NCBI RefSeq assembly: GCF_000467125.1
Contig: NZ_BATJ01000011.1
Span: forward strand, 1 to 64,000
Origin: Vibrio proteolyticus NBRC 13287
GTDB taxonomy: Bacteria > Pseudomonadota > Gammaproteobacteria > Enterobacterales > Vibrionaceae
Direction: 5' to 3'
Length of the DNA stretch: 64,000 bases
The position numbers were made by a program, and so were the translations under genes. Below the pieces are notes generated by a model, which saw only the letters and a list, made by a program, of their open reading frames with translations, searched no databases and was not told the DNA's origin. Shown piece after piece: positions 34,727 through 44,113 of this stretch; within the stretch, counting starts at the first letter, position 1, and every line of letters begins with the position of its first letter.

Positions 34727-35725
34727 ATGAAATATTTTCCACTGTTTATTTTGGTAGGGACACCAATTTTCTCTTACGCCAATCAAGATACGTATGAGTC
34801 CTATGCGTTTTTGGGGTTAAAAGGCGGCTATCAAATTGCAAACGATAGCAATTACCATCATCAGGATCCGACCAGTCACCTTCTGGGAGTATTTGCTGGT
34901 TGGCAATTTTCTCCGGAGTGGAGTGTTGATCTGGGCTACCAACATTGGAGCACACTCAAAGCCAAAGCGACAGGCGTTGAGGTGGATCTCTCGTTGCTCG
35001 AAAGTGCTCTACGTTACGATTGGTATCTTAATTCTGACACCAGTCTGTATGGACGCGCAGGTTTGGCATATTGGTCCATTGACAAATACTCTCCTATCCG
35101 TGGTGAGTTGGAGGCACGAGGTTACTCGCCGTTGGTGGAAGTAGGCGTTCATTATGCGTTGTCCTCAAACTGGTCTGCAAACTTGGGATATCAATACATC
35201 AACAATCTGGGAGACTCGGGAACGGATTATTTTGACAGCCACAGTGTGGTGGTCGGAATGACTTACCGCTTTGTTAATTCTAACAAGTCGGCACATAAGA
35301 AGCAGGTCGATCCTCGTCCAGTTATAGAAGAAGTAACCACTGCGAAGCCATCGGCTGTTGTGGTGATGAACGAGCAGGATGGCAGCAGCCTGTTTGCCAC
35401 AGACAGTGCGCAACTAGCAACGTCAGCAAAAGCCCGAATACAAGAAGTGCTCTCAGTTCTACTTAGATTTCCTCAAGCGAATGTGATCATTACTGGTCAC
35501 ACCGATGCGGTAGGGAGTGAAGGCTATAACAAGGCACTATCTCTGCGTCGTGCCAATTCAGTGGCTCAATATTTAATCGGCCAAGGTGTTCTGGCACATC
35601 AGGTTGAAGTGCGCGCAATGGGTGAACGACAACCCATCGCGACTAACCACACTGAAGCTGGCCGGGCTCAAAATCGCCGGGTAGAGATAGTGATTCCAGA
35701 ATTTAGTTATCAGGCTAATCAGTAG
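34727..35725 (+). CDS. OmpA-family outer-membrane porin
   Basis: 332 residues. Signal peptide MKYFPLFILVGTPIFSYA; an 8-strand barrel domain (about 22-185) with YESYAFLGLKGGYQIAND and GMTYRFV; a linker; and a C-terminal OmpA peptidoglycan-binding domain (about 220-328) with NVIITGHTDAVGSEGYN, LSLRRANSV and the AGRAQNRRVEI end. It ties the outer membrane to the cell wall. The next gene starts within 20 bp, so they are coupled. Length matches OmpA. Confidence 0.9.
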   Translation: MKYFPLFILVGTPIFSYANQDTYESYAFLGLKGGYQIANDSNYHHQDPTSHLLGVFAGWQFSPEWSVDLGYQHWSTLKAKATGVEVDLSLLESALRYDWYLNSDTSLYGRAGLAYWSIDKYSPIRGELEARGYSPLVEVGVHYALSSNWSANLGYQYINNLGDSGTDYFDSHSVVVGMTYRFVNSNKSAHKKQVDPRPVIEEVTTAKPSAVVVMNEQDGSSLFATDSAQLATSAKARIQEVLSVLLRFPQANVIITGHTDAVGSEGYNKALSLRRANSVAQYLIGQGVLAHQVEVRAMGERQPIATNHTEAGRAQNRRVEIVIPEFSYQANQ

Positions 35726-35744
35726 TATGAGAGTGATGTTTGTG

Positions 35745-37490
35745 ATGAAGATGAAATTTATATCTGTGATAGTGGCAGGCATACTGCTGGTCGGCTGTGG
35801 GTCTGAGGATATTTTTGAAGATAAACCGAAGGAGCCAGCTCCGTATGTGCCAGTGCCAACAAAACCAGTTCCGGTGACGCCACCTGTTGTGGAGTTACCT
35901 GAGCCTGGGCATCCACCGGTCGCGTATCCACCTGTTGAATTGCCAGTCGAGCCGTTTGCTGAAATCACGGATTTGTATAAGACCAGTATTTGGTATGGCT
36001 TGGCTGCGACATCAGGCCGAGCAATAGCAGAGTGTCCGGATTGTACAACGGATGATTACCAGTTTACCTGGTTTGCAGACCTCAACAATGACGGTGTGTT
36101 TGAGGCTGAGACAGAAATAGTGCATGTGGGTGAGTCGTTAGAGATAGATGCGACAACATTAGGTAAAGTGATGAAACTGACAGTAGAACATCCACAAGCT
36201 ACGAATCAACTCAGCCGCTACTACGTTCCCGCACCCATCATCAATCACTTGTATCTTGATGGTACGATTTTCGGGGCGATAACTAATGAAGGTAATGCAA
36301 CGTTTTGGGGATTTGATGCATACGATGCCGGCGGTACACCTGGTCAAGTGTTTACTAGCGTAGATGAAATCCGGGGTGATCAGTGGAGCATTGCCATGAT
36401 CATGAAAGATGGGACCGTCCTTACACGGGGACTCGATTACAACGGTGGTGATTCTAGTGCGGTTCAGGAGCGACTAGTTGATGTACAAGATGTAATTGCA
36501 GATGGTGTATGGGGCAACCGAGCCGCCATTACTGGTTCCGGCGAAGTCGTATTGTGGGGACCCAATGATTACAGTGCGATTGAAGATCAGCTCACTAATG
36601 TTAAGTCTATTGTGGTTGCTAGCGCGCTCGGACCTGGATGGGCTGCATTAACGTTCGACGGCCGGGTAATCACGTGGGGGGAGGCAGAAAATGGTGGTGA
36701 CAGCTCAGCTGTAAGCGACAAACTGACAGATGTGGTTTCTGTATTGCCGAATGAAGGTGGGGCATTTGCTGCACTGAAGCAAGATGGAACAGTGGTGACT
36801 TGGGGGCAAGCACAGTATGGCGGTGACAGCTCTGAGGTGCAAGACAGACTTAACCACGTGACGGAACTGTTTGCTACCAGTCGAGCGTTTTTTGCTTTGA
36901 AAGCTGACGGCACGGTGGTTAGTTGGGGGATTGGCCCCGGAGACTCAAGTTCTGTAGAGGATAAATTAACCAACATTCAGACCATAGTAACAACATCAGG
37001 ATCGGTGGCGGCTTTGCGCAGTGATGGTGAGCTGGTCGTCTGGGGAAATGCGTTTACTGGTGGTGATCCGTCTCAAACTGAACCATTGACGGATATCGTT
37101 TCAGTTAAGGCGCTCAGTCATGCCTTTATTGCTGAAAAATCCGATGGAAAGAAAATCGCCTGGGGTAACGGGATTGGTGCCCAAATCGAGTCTGATCCGT
37201 ATAACGTGTTATCACTGCATTCATTGTATGAAGGGTACGATTGCTATGCGGTTATCTGGAAAGATCTGACCGTATCGGTCTGGGGGCAGGCGTATTGTTC
37301 CGATACCAGTGCAGTTGAATCTGAGTTGTACGACATTGTGGATATAGTTGCCAACATAGGCGCCTTTACTGCTCGATCGAAAGATGGCCGAGTTATGACA
37401 TGGGGGAGTGCAGGTTATGCCGAAGGTGGCAATTCACTACCGATCGAATTTACTCCTCAAGCGGAAACAGAATATGAGACATTGCCTTGA
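35745..37490 (+). CDS. RCC1-repeat lipoprotein
   Basis: About 581 residues. Lipoprotein signal MKMKFISVIVAGILLVGC, a Pro/Val-rich linker (about 28-72: VPVPTKPVPVTPP, PVELPEPGHPP), an acidic beta domain with DYQFTWFADLNNDGVF, then about eight RCC1-like repeats (165-570) with cores such as LKQDGTVVTWGQAQYGGDS. These fold as a beta-propeller in other proteins. The start is the ATG at 35745 with GAGAG upstream; an ATG at 35727 is possible. It follows the OmpA gene directly, suggesting an envelope-linked pair. Function unknown. Confidence 0.8.
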   Translation: MKMKFISVIVAGILLVGCGSEDIFEDKPKEPAPYVPVPTKPVPVTPPVVELPEPGHPPVAYPPVELPVEPFAEITDLYKTSIWYGLAATSGRAIAECPDCTTDDYQFTWFADLNNDGVFEAETEIVHVGESLEIDATTLGKVMKLTVEHPQATNQLSRYYVPAPIINHLYLDGTIFGAITNEGNATFWGFDAYDAGGTPGQVFTSVDEIRGDQWSIAMIMKDGTVLTRGLDYNGGDSSAVQERLVDVQDVIADGVWGNRAAITGSGEVVLWGPNDYSAIEDQLTNVKSIVVASALGPGWAALTFDGRVITWGEAENGGDSSAVSDKLTDVVSVLPNEGGAFAALKQDGTVVTWGQAQYGGDSSEVQDRLNHVTELFATSRAFFALKADGTVVSWGIGPGDSSSVEDKLTNIQTIVTTSGSVAALRSDGELVVWGNAFTGGDPSQTEPLTDIVSVKALSHAFIAEKSDGKKIAWGNGIGAQIESDPYNVLSLHSLYEGYDCYAVIWKDLTVSVWGQAYCSDTSAVESELYDIVDIVANIGAFTARSKDGRVMTWGSAGYAEGGNSLPIEFTPQAETEYETLP

Positions 37491-37546
37491 CGTTACTTGA
37501 TAAAAAATCTTGCTAAGCCGGAATATCGCAACTTGCCTTTACATTG

Positions 37547-37571
37547 AGCCCTGCAAAGTGCAGGGCTTTTT
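37547..37571 (+). terminator. terminator after the RCC1 lipoprotein gene
   Basis: AGCCCTGC-aaa-GTGCAGGGCT with five T residues; also usable by the small minus-strand gene. Confidence 0.8.
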
Positions 37572-37585
37572 CATTTATCAGTGAG

Positions 37586-37789
37586 TTACAAATTCATTAA
37601 ACTTTCGAGGGATTCCTCAAAGCTCATGCCGGTATAGGTGTGTCGTTGATTACCATCTGTCGCATCGATCTCGACATCCGAAATCCCGCGTTTACCATGC
37701 TGCTCAATCAAACGCAGAGATTTTTCAACGGAGTGACTGATAACGACTTGATTATCATTGAGTTTTATCTTACATGAAAGTAAGTCCAT
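37586..37789 (-). CDS. small protein of unknown function
   Basis: 67 residues (MDLLSCKIKLNDNQVVISHS...), soluble and acidic toward the C-terminus, with FEESLESLMNL at the end. AAGGACG lies before ATG at 37789; a longer reading has no ribosome site. Not recognised. It stands alone between the RCC1 lipoprotein gene and the Ada/AlkA gene. Confidence 0.5.
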   Translation of the reverse strand: MDLLSCKIKLNDNQVVISHSVEKSLRLIEQHGKRGISDVEIDATDGNQRHTYTGMSFEESLESLMNL

Positions 37790-37958
37790 AACTGACGTCC
37801 TTGTTGTTATTAACCAGATTGGAACGGTACTCACAAAGCGTAGACAACAAAGTCAAAGATCGACAAGTTCCCTTGTGCGGATTTAGTTCCGAAAATGGCT
37901 AGTTCAATTGATGGAGTCGCGTACAATTTGCTTAACGGTATGACAACAGGACTGAATC

Positions 37959-39347
37959 ATGGCACCAATGGAACTCAATCGTCTGAGTCGCGAAGAATGT
38001 CAGCGAGCGAGAATGGCTCGGGATAGCCGCTTCGACGGACGATTTTACATCGCCGTCAAATCCACCGGTATTTTTTGTCGCCCCATTTGCCCGGCGAATT
38101 TGCCTAAGGAAGAGAACGTGGAGTACTTTGCCAATCAGGCTCAGGCACTGCAAGCGGGCTATCGGCCCTGCTTACGTTGCCGCCCGGATAGCGCCCCCAG
38201 CTCCTGGGCGTGGAAAGGCACCGAAACGACGTTTCTGCGTGCGATGAAACTGATCGAGCAGGGCGGTCTGCAAGGTGCCAACTTACCTGCGTTGTGTGAT
38301 CGGCTGGGCATTACCGATCGCTATCTGCGTCAGTTGTTCCAGCAGCATCTGGGCATGTCTCCGAAACAGTACGCGTTATATCATCAATTGATGTTCGCCA
38401 AGCAACTGCTGCACAACAGCTCCATGTCGATCACTGATATCGGCTTTGCGTGCGGTTTTAACAGCACACGCCGTTTCAATGATGCCTTTCAGAAAGTGCT
38501 GAAACTGACGCCGAGTCAGGTGCGTCGGCAGCAACTGGGCAACGGACGCCACAATCAGCTGGCGCTTGCGTTTCGGGGAGCGTTTGACTGGCAACACATG
38601 TTGGAGTTTTACCGCTTGAGAGCGATTGAGGGGGTCGAGCGCCTGACTGAAAACCGTTATCAGCGTTACTTTGAGCTTGATGGCCGCTCAGGCTGGTTTA
38701 ACGCGGATTTTAATCCCTCTCATAACGCTCGGACCCAGACGTTGGATGTTGAGTTTGAGCTGGAAGACATCACTCAGTTGCGTCAGTTGGTGACACGCCT
38801 GAGACGCATGTTCGACCTTGACGCGGATACGTTATCGATTGAATCACACCTTGAATCGGTGGCTCCGGGGTTGGTGACTCATTCAGGCATTCGCATTCCC
38901 GGGGTCTGGAGCCCATGGGAAGCCGGAGTTCGGGCGGTGTTGGGCCAGCAGGTGTCGATTAAGGCGGCTATCGGCCAGTTGAACTTGCTGGCACAGCAAC
39001 TCAATCCGAAAAATTCTCAGCGATGCTTCCCCACACCTGCACAGGTGGCTGACGCTGACCTCAGTTTTTTGCGTATGCCCCAAAGCCGTAAGGACACATT
39101 AAAACGTTTGGCGGAGTATGTATCTAAAGAGCCGGACAGCGATCCTGAACACTGGCTGGCGCTTAAAGGCATTGGTCCCTGGACCGTCAGCTACGCCAGA
39201 TTACGGGGGAAATCCGAAGCAGATTGCTTTCTGGATGGCGACCTGGTGGTAAAAAAAGCGCAAGCTGACTTTCCGGGCCTCAGCGCAGAATCCGTCGCCC
39301 CATGGGGCAGTTACGCCACTTTTCATTGTTGGAAACATATGTCATGA
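37959..39347 (+). CDS. Ada/AlkA fusion: DNA repair regulator and 3-methyladenine glycosylase
   Basis: 462 residues. The Ada N-terminal zinc module (residues 10-75) has the four cysteines in GIFCRPICPANLP and RPCLRCRPD; one takes the methyl from phosphotriesters. An AraC helix-turn-helix follows (about 85-190: GITDRYLRQLF, TDIGFACGFNSTRRFNDAF), then the AlkA glycosylase (200-460) with GVWSPWEAGVRAVLGQQVS and the helix-hairpin-helix LKGIGPWTVSYARLRG and catalytic-loop FLDGDLVV. Its last codons overlap the next gene (ATGA), a methyltransferase. Together they form an adaptive response to alkylation. Ada is expected to activate this operon. Confidence 0.88.
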   Translation: MAPMELNRLSREECQRARMARDSRFDGRFYIAVKSTGIFCRPICPANLPKEENVEYFANQAQALQAGYRPCLRCRPDSAPSSWAWKGTETTFLRAMKLIEQGGLQGANLPALCDRLGITDRYLRQLFQQHLGMSPKQYALYHQLMFAKQLLHNSSMSITDIGFACGFNSTRRFNDAFQKVLKLTPSQVRRQQLGNGRHNQLALAFRGAFDWQHMLEFYRLRAIEGVERLTENRYQRYFELDGRSGWFNADFNPSHNARTQTLDVEFELEDITQLRQLVTRLRRMFDLDADTLSIESHLESVAPGLVTHSGIRIPGVWSPWEAGVRAVLGQQVSIKAAIGQLNLLAQQLNPKNSQRCFPTPAQVADADLSFLRMPQSRKDTLKRLAEYVSKEPDSDPEHWLALKGIGPWTVSYARLRGKSEADCFLDGDLVVKKAQADFPGLSAESVAPWGSYATFHCWKHMS

Positions 39348-39820
39348 ATCGATACAGCATTTTTAACAGCCCGCTAGGACGCGTCACTGTACAAGCTAAT
39401 GAACAGGGACTGCTGGGTGTGTGGTTTGAAACGCACACCACACAACCAAAACAATTAGGTGCAAGAGACGATGATTTTCCTATACTTGTTAGAGCAATCA
39501 AACAGTTAACCGAATATTTTGCCGGAGAGCGTACGGTTTTTTCGCTGCCAGTCGCCGCGCAAGGCACAGCGTTTCAGCAGCAAGTGTGGCAGGCGTTGCA
39601 GGCCATCCCGTACGGGGAAACTTGGAGCTATCAAGACTTGGCAAATTACATCAACAACCCTAAAGCGGTCAGAGCGGTTGGGTTGGCCAATGGTAAGAAC
39701 CCGGTGTCGGTGATTGTGCCGTGTCATCGGGTAATCGGTAAAAGTGGTAAGCTAACTGGTTATGCGGGTGGATTGGAGCGGAAACAGTCACTGCTGAAAC
39801 TGGAAGGGATTATCGACTAG
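39344..39820 (+). CDS. ogt: methylated-DNA-[protein]-cysteine S-methyltransferase
   Basis: 158 residues. The family core IVPCHRVIGKSGKLTGYAGG holds the active Cys; the helix-turn-helix lies in YGETWSYQDLANYINNPKAVRAVG. It takes methyl groups from O6-methylguanine and is used once. ATG at 39344 overlaps the end of the Ada/AlkA gene by four bases, so translation is coupled. The size suits a stand-alone Ogt-type enzyme. Confidence 0.88.
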   Translation: MNRYSIFNSPLGRVTVQANEQGLLGVWFETHTTQPKQLGARDDDFPILVRAIKQLTEYFAGERTVFSLPVAAQGTAFQQQVWQALQAIPYGETWSYQDLANYINNPKAVRAVGLANGKNPVSVIVPCHRVIGKSGKLTGYAGGLERKQSLLKLEGIID

Positions 39821-39833
39821 CATAAGGACGACA

Positions 39834-40238
39834 ATGAAAACGCTAAATCGAATATGTATGACTGGCGTTACCATACTTTTCGGCACGCTACTCAATGGGT
39901 GTGGTCAGGATGAACTGGAACGTCTGGTTCACCATGAAACCTACTCGTTTGAAGGCAGTTATGGTAATCAGGACAACGAAGACACCATCACGTTCAAAGA
40001 TGGTGTGATGACGTATTCGATTCAGGGCTCAATTTTTACCAAGTCGTATACGGTGGACAAAAGGCATGTCCATATTCAGCTAAGAAACTCTTCACTAGAG
40101 AAGCGTGAAGACTTGGTGATGAGCATTCAAAATGAAGGTGAGAGCCTGACATGCAGTTCTTGTGCAAAATATAAACTCGCCAGTGTCTGGAACCGCTTGC
40201 CTGAGACGCTGGTGTTTGATTATTCGTCTATGGAATAA
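39834..40238 (+). CDS. lipoprotein of unknown function
   Basis: 134 residues with a lipobox signal (GTLLNGC, cysteine at 23). The mature part is soluble: YSFEGSYGNQDNEDTITFKDG looks like a small lipocalin-like or beta-rich sheet, and SCSSCAKYK carries a CxxC pair. Family not recognised. It starts 13 bp after the ogt stop on the same strand, so probably the third gene of that operon. Confidence 0.65.
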   Translation: MKTLNRICMTGVTILFGTLLNGCGQDELERLVHHETYSFEGSYGNQDNEDTITFKDGVMTYSIQGSIFTKSYTVDKRHVHIQLRNSSLEKREDLVMSIQNEGESLTCSSCAKYKLASVWNRLPETLVFDYSSME

Positions 40239-40441
40239 AAATTTACATAATCATATCAACCGCTTAATGATAGCTACATTTCTCCTTTTGTTTTTTTGCC
40301 ACGCCGACTTTGCTGGTCTAGGCTCAGAGAGTGTACGGTAATTCGCGCCGCGTGAGTCACCAACAACACCAAGTGTCCTCGTGGTGTGTTTACCCTGCAT
40401 GCGTGAATAATAAGGTAAAAAATATTCAGTTGGAGAACATC

Positions 40442-40714
40442 ATGAGCCATTGGCGAATCAATAAATCGGCCGTGCGTTGGAGCCGACCAATCAGCAGTGC
40501 GGCGCAGCGTAATTTTGACTTGTTTCAGAATGAAATCTTTCACAACGGCACGGATCCACGTCATGCCGCTGACGAGTTTGATTCACACGTTGAGTGTTTG
40601 GATAAAGGCAATAACGTGTGGTCGATTCGGTTATCGCAGCGGGATCGTGTGGTATTTCGCCTCGATGAAACCGATCATGTCTGTATCATCGAAGGGGTTG
40701 GCGGGCACTACTGA
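40442..40714 (+). CDS. YoeB/RelE-superfamily toxin-like protein, no antitoxin seen
   Basis: 90 residues. The C-terminal half VWSIRLSQRDRVVFRLDE and the final GVGGHY match the YoeB layout (W-S-x-R-I..., R-x-V-Y-x, ending H-Y). Such proteins cut ribosome-bound mRNA. GGAG lies 8 bases before ATG. The 200 bp upstream show no antitoxin gene and none follows, as the next gene is convergent nhaD. It may be a lone, inactive or otherwise regulated toxin. Confidence 0.65.
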   Translation: MSHWRINKSAVRWSRPISSAAQRNFDLFQNEIFHNGTDPRHAADEFDSHVECLDKGNNVWSIRLSQRDRVVFRLDETDHVCIIEGVGGHY

Positions 40715-40776
40715 GGCAATAGCACGGAAATTCAGCGCGCCGGTGTGTCTGGTGCGCGCTTGTTTAATCATACGCT

Positions 40777-42213
40777 TCAGAATAACGCCGCGTTAAGCAG
40801 GACATGCGCACCGATGCTGACGAAGTAGCCAAGTAAAATCACCGGTGCCCATTTCAGATGACCAAAAAACGTATAGCGGCCGTGCGCCGCACCCATCAGA
40901 GCCACGCCTGCCGCTGAACCGATCGACAGCAGACTGCCGCCGACGCCTGCGGTCAGTGTGACCAACAGCCAATTGCCGACGGACATCTCCGGCTCCATGG
41001 TCAGTACAGCAAACATCACCGGAATGTTATCGACAATAGCAGACAAAATACCCACCATGATGTTGGCCCACATCGGATCCCATTGACTGTACATGACCTC
41101 CGACACCATGCCCAGATAGCCGAGCAGGCTCAACCCTCCCACACACATTACGACGCCATAGAAGAACAGCAAGGTGTCCCACTCGGCGTGGGAAATACGT
41201 CGGAACACATCAAACGGCACTACCGACCCCAATCTTCGCAGTGCTTCGTCGTCGCCATTGGCAATCGCTAATGCCGCCTTTTTCGCCAGCGAATGCTTGA
41301 GTGTTTTGCGCAGGTAGTAGCCAAAGAACTGCAGGTAGGCCAAACCCATCATCATGCCGATGACAGGCGGGAAGTGCAGAGCGGCGTGGAAGGCCACGGC
41401 AGTGGCGATGGTCAGAATAAACAATGCCACGATACGTTTGGCACCGCGCTTGAGTTCCACTTTCTGATGCAAGGTGTGCGGCCGCTGATTGGGGATGAAC
41501 AACGACATCACCATCGCCGGAACCAGATAGTTGATCACGGAAGGCACAAACAGCGGCATAAACTCTGTGAAGGAGACATGTCCGGCCTGCCAGACCATCA
41601 AAGTGGTAATATCGCCAAACGGGCTGAACGCGCCGCCAGCGTTGGCGGCAATCACAATATTGATACAGGCCAGGTTGATAAAGCGCATGTTGTCACACGC
41701 TACTTTCATCACCACCGCGCACATCAGCAGTGCGGTGGTGAGGTTGTCGGCCACCGGAGAGATGAAAAAGGCCAGTACGCCGGTAATCCAGTACAGCGCC
41801 CGGAAGTTAAACCCTTTGCCTATCAACCACGCTTGCAGGGCATCAAACAGGCGTCGCTCTTCCATTGCGTTTATGTAGGTCATGGCAACCAACAAAAACA
41901 GCAGTAATTCCGCGTATTCCAGCAGGTTATATTCCAGGGCCGCCTTAGCGATCTCAATCTCACCCATTTGTGAATAGGTGTAGCCGATGAGCGCCCAGAT
42001 GAGCCCGGCCGCAAGCAGTACCGGCTTGGATTTTTTCAGTTTGAGGTACTCTTCCAGCATCACCAGAGTGTAGGCTAGGACAAACAGCAGCAATGATGTC
42101 AGACCGACCGCCGTATGTGTCAGGTCGAGATAAGTGGCTTCGGTTAAAGCGGCGAAACCTAGGGGTGGGAAAAGACACAAACTCAGTCCGATTACCAGTA
42201 ACCGCGTATTCAT
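40777..42213 (-). CDS. nhaD: Na+/H+ antiporter NhaD
   Basis: 478 residues with about 12-13 membrane helices, of the NhaD group of the ion transporter superfamily. NAGGAFSPFGDITTLMVWQAG near 200 is the signature, with GSAAGVALMGAAHGRYTFFGHLKW near the end. Vibrio NhaD exports Na+ at neutral-to-alkaline pH. ATG at 42213 has AAGGAG 8 bases upstream, so it is preferred to a GTG nine bases earlier. Single gene. Confidence 0.92.
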   Translation of the reverse strand: MNTRLLVIGLSLCLFPPLGFAALTEATYLDLTHTAVGLTSLLLFVLAYTLVMLEEYLKLKKSKPVLLAAGLIWALIGYTYSQMGEIEIAKAALEYNLLEYAELLLFLLVAMTYINAMEERRLFDALQAWLIGKGFNFRALYWITGVLAFFISPVADNLTTALLMCAVVMKVACDNMRFINLACINIVIAANAGGAFSPFGDITTLMVWQAGHVSFTEFMPLFVPSVINYLVPAMVMSLFIPNQRPHTLHQKVELKRGAKRIVALFILTIATAVAFHAALHFPPVIGMMMGLAYLQFFGYYLRKTLKHSLAKKAALAIANGDDEALRRLGSVVPFDVFRRISHAEWDTLLFFYGVVMCVGGLSLLGYLGMVSEVMYSQWDPMWANIMVGILSAIVDNIPVMFAVLTMEPEMSVGNWLLVTLTAGVGGSLLSIGSAAGVALMGAAHGRYTFFGHLKWAPVILLGYFVSIGAHVLLNAALF

Positions 42214-42400
42214 CCACTGCACTCCTTGCGCGTTGTCTGTTGTTGTAAAAACAATAGTAGACCCAATAACTTGAAGGGATTGTGATGTGCGACGAAAATG
42301 ACTGAATTTTGCGCTTTAGGGGTAGGTAGGGGGTGTGTCGAGCGCAGGGGGAAGTGATGACAACCGGTTTGCGAGCATGCGTCAAGCGCAGGTATAAAAA

Positions 42401-42419
42401 AGCCCCGCTGAGCGGGGCT
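42401..42419. terminator. terminator after the symporter gene
   Basis: AGCCCCGCTGAGCGGGGCT followed by a T-run on the minus strand. Confidence 0.8.
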
Positions 42420-42436
42420 GTTTCGGTGGGTGTCGC

Positions 42437-43741
42437 TTACGCTTTTGCCTCTTTCAGATGAACGCTTTCTTCTTCTTCACCCGCTTTCGGGTCGTTGAAG
42501 CGCGCTTCATCCAGAGCACCTTCGGACTTCGCCACAATGACGGTCACACAAGAGTCACCGGTAATGTTGACGGCAGTACGAATCATATCCAGCAGACGGT
42601 CAACACCCATGATAAGTGCAATGCCTTCCAGTGGCAGGCCGACCTGGTTCAGTACCATCGCCAGCATCACCAGACCCACACCCGGAACACCGGCGGTGCC
42701 AACAGAGGCCAGCGTTGCGGTCAGGATCACCATCAGGTAGTCGCCCATGGTCAGGTCGATGTTGTACGCCTGAGCAATAAAGGCCGTGGCCACACCTTGC
42801 ATGATGGCAGTGCCGTCCATGTTCACGGTCGCCCCCAGTGGTACAGTGAACGATGAAATGCGGTTATCGACACCAAAACGGTTCTTCGCAGTTTCCATCG
42901 TGACCGGAATGGTGGCGTTGGAAGACGCGGTTGAGAAGGCGAACATGATCGCATCTTCCATCTTCTTCAGGAAGGTGATCGGGCTAAGACCAGTAAAGCC
43001 TTTTAACATTGCGCTGTACGTGACCAGGCCATGCAGCAGCAACGTTCCTGCCAGTACCAGGAAGTACTCTGCCAGGTTAACGATTGCGCTCAGCCCAAGG
43101 CCAGTAAACAGCTTAGCCATCAGGAAGAATACGCCATAAGGCGCCAGGTTCATCAGTAACGCGACCAGTTTCATGATCACTTCGTTCAGATCCGCAAACA
43201 CGGCGGCGATACGCTCACCCGGTTTGCCTGCGGCGCTGATCGCAATACCAAACAACACCGCAAACACGATCACCTGAAGAGTTTTACCTTCAGCCATCGC
43301 GCTGATTGGGTTAGTTGGGAACATATCGATGATGACCTGACCCAGTGATGGGGCATCAGCCGATTTGAAGCTGCTGGCAGCCGTTAGATCCGCGCCAGCA
43401 CCTGGCTGAAACAGGTTACCCATCGTCAGGGCCAGTGTGATGGCCACTGCGGTCGTTGCGATATAAAACGCCAGGGTTTTACCGCCCATACGACCTAAAG
43501 TAGACAGATCTTTGAGTGAACTGGTACCACAGACCAGAGAGACAAAGACCAATGGAACAACAAGCATTTTCAAGCTGGCGACGAAAATCTGGCCACCCAC
43601 TTCAAACAGGCCGTTAACAATGTACGCGTCAACAAATCCGTTGCCGGCAAACAGCGAACGAATCGCAAAGCCAGTCAGAATACCCGCTACCATACCTAAG
43701 ATAACTCGGCTGGTCAGCGACATCGGTTTCTTGGTATTCAT
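42437..43741 (-). CDS. glutamate/dicarboxylate:cation symporter (DAACS family)
   Basis: 434 residues, eight membrane segments plus two hairpins. AFSTASSNATIPVTM is the first tip and GATVNMDGTAIMQG the second, both diagnostic of GltP/DctA carriers. It imports glutamate, aspartate or C4-dicarboxylates with H+ or Na+. ATG at 43741 has AAGGAG 8 bases upstream. A near-perfect CRP site lies 110 bp upstream, so it is likely under carbon control. Exact substrate not determined. Confidence 0.88.
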   Translation of the reverse strand: MNTKKPMSLTSRVILGMVAGILTGFAIRSLFAGNGFVDAYIVNGLFEVGGQIFVASLKMLVVPLVFVSLVCGTSSLKDLSTLGRMGGKTLAFYIATTAVAITLALTMGNLFQPGAGADLTAASSFKSADAPSLGQVIIDMFPTNPISAMAEGKTLQVIVFAVLFGIAISAAGKPGERIAAVFADLNEVIMKLVALLMNLAPYGVFFLMAKLFTGLGLSAIVNLAEYFLVLAGTLLLHGLVTYSAMLKGFTGLSPITFLKKMEDAIMFAFSTASSNATIPVTMETAKNRFGVDNRISSFTVPLGATVNMDGTAIMQGVATAFIAQAYNIDLTMGDYLMVILTATLASVGTAGVPGVGLVMLAMVLNQVGLPLEGIALIMGVDRLLDMIRTAVNITGDSCVTVIVAKSEGALDEARFNDPKAGEEEESVHLKEAKA

Positions 43742-43850
43742 TTTTGAACACTCCTTTATTTTATGCACTTCGACATCATTTCAAAGCGTGCAGCAGAGTA
43801 TCAGTGCTTTTGATAAATAAGAAATTAAAATCAGGAACTGGATTTATAGA

Positions 43851-43866
43851 TGTGATCAAAATCACC
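43851..43866. promoter_or_regulatory. CRP-binding site upstream of the symporter gene
   Basis: TGTGATCAAAATCACC against the CRP consensus TGTGA-N6-TCACA: nine of ten core bases match, placed 110-125 bp before the ATG. The rest of the 372-bp gap is AT-rich with no gene. Confidence 0.75.
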
Positions 43867-44113
43867 CGTATTTTTGCTATTTTTACCTTTATTTAACCTT
43901 TTGGTTTGAAATGTTTATCTAAATGTTCGATGTTTTCACAATTTAAATTCTTGTAGATACAAGTCGATAATTTCTGATTACACCCGGTTTTGTGCCAAAA
44001 GTGACAGGACAACGATTTGGTGTTGCATGTTTATGCGGTATTTATTCACTTTGCCTGACAGGGAATGGAAGCAGGCGCTGGCAACCTGATTATTTCGGCC
44101 TATTGGGCGGCAA

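Noticed and set aside
41293..41907. 204-codon frame on the plus strand across nhaD
   Set aside because: It is antisense to nhaD, and its His/Gln-rich sequence is typical of a reversed membrane gene.
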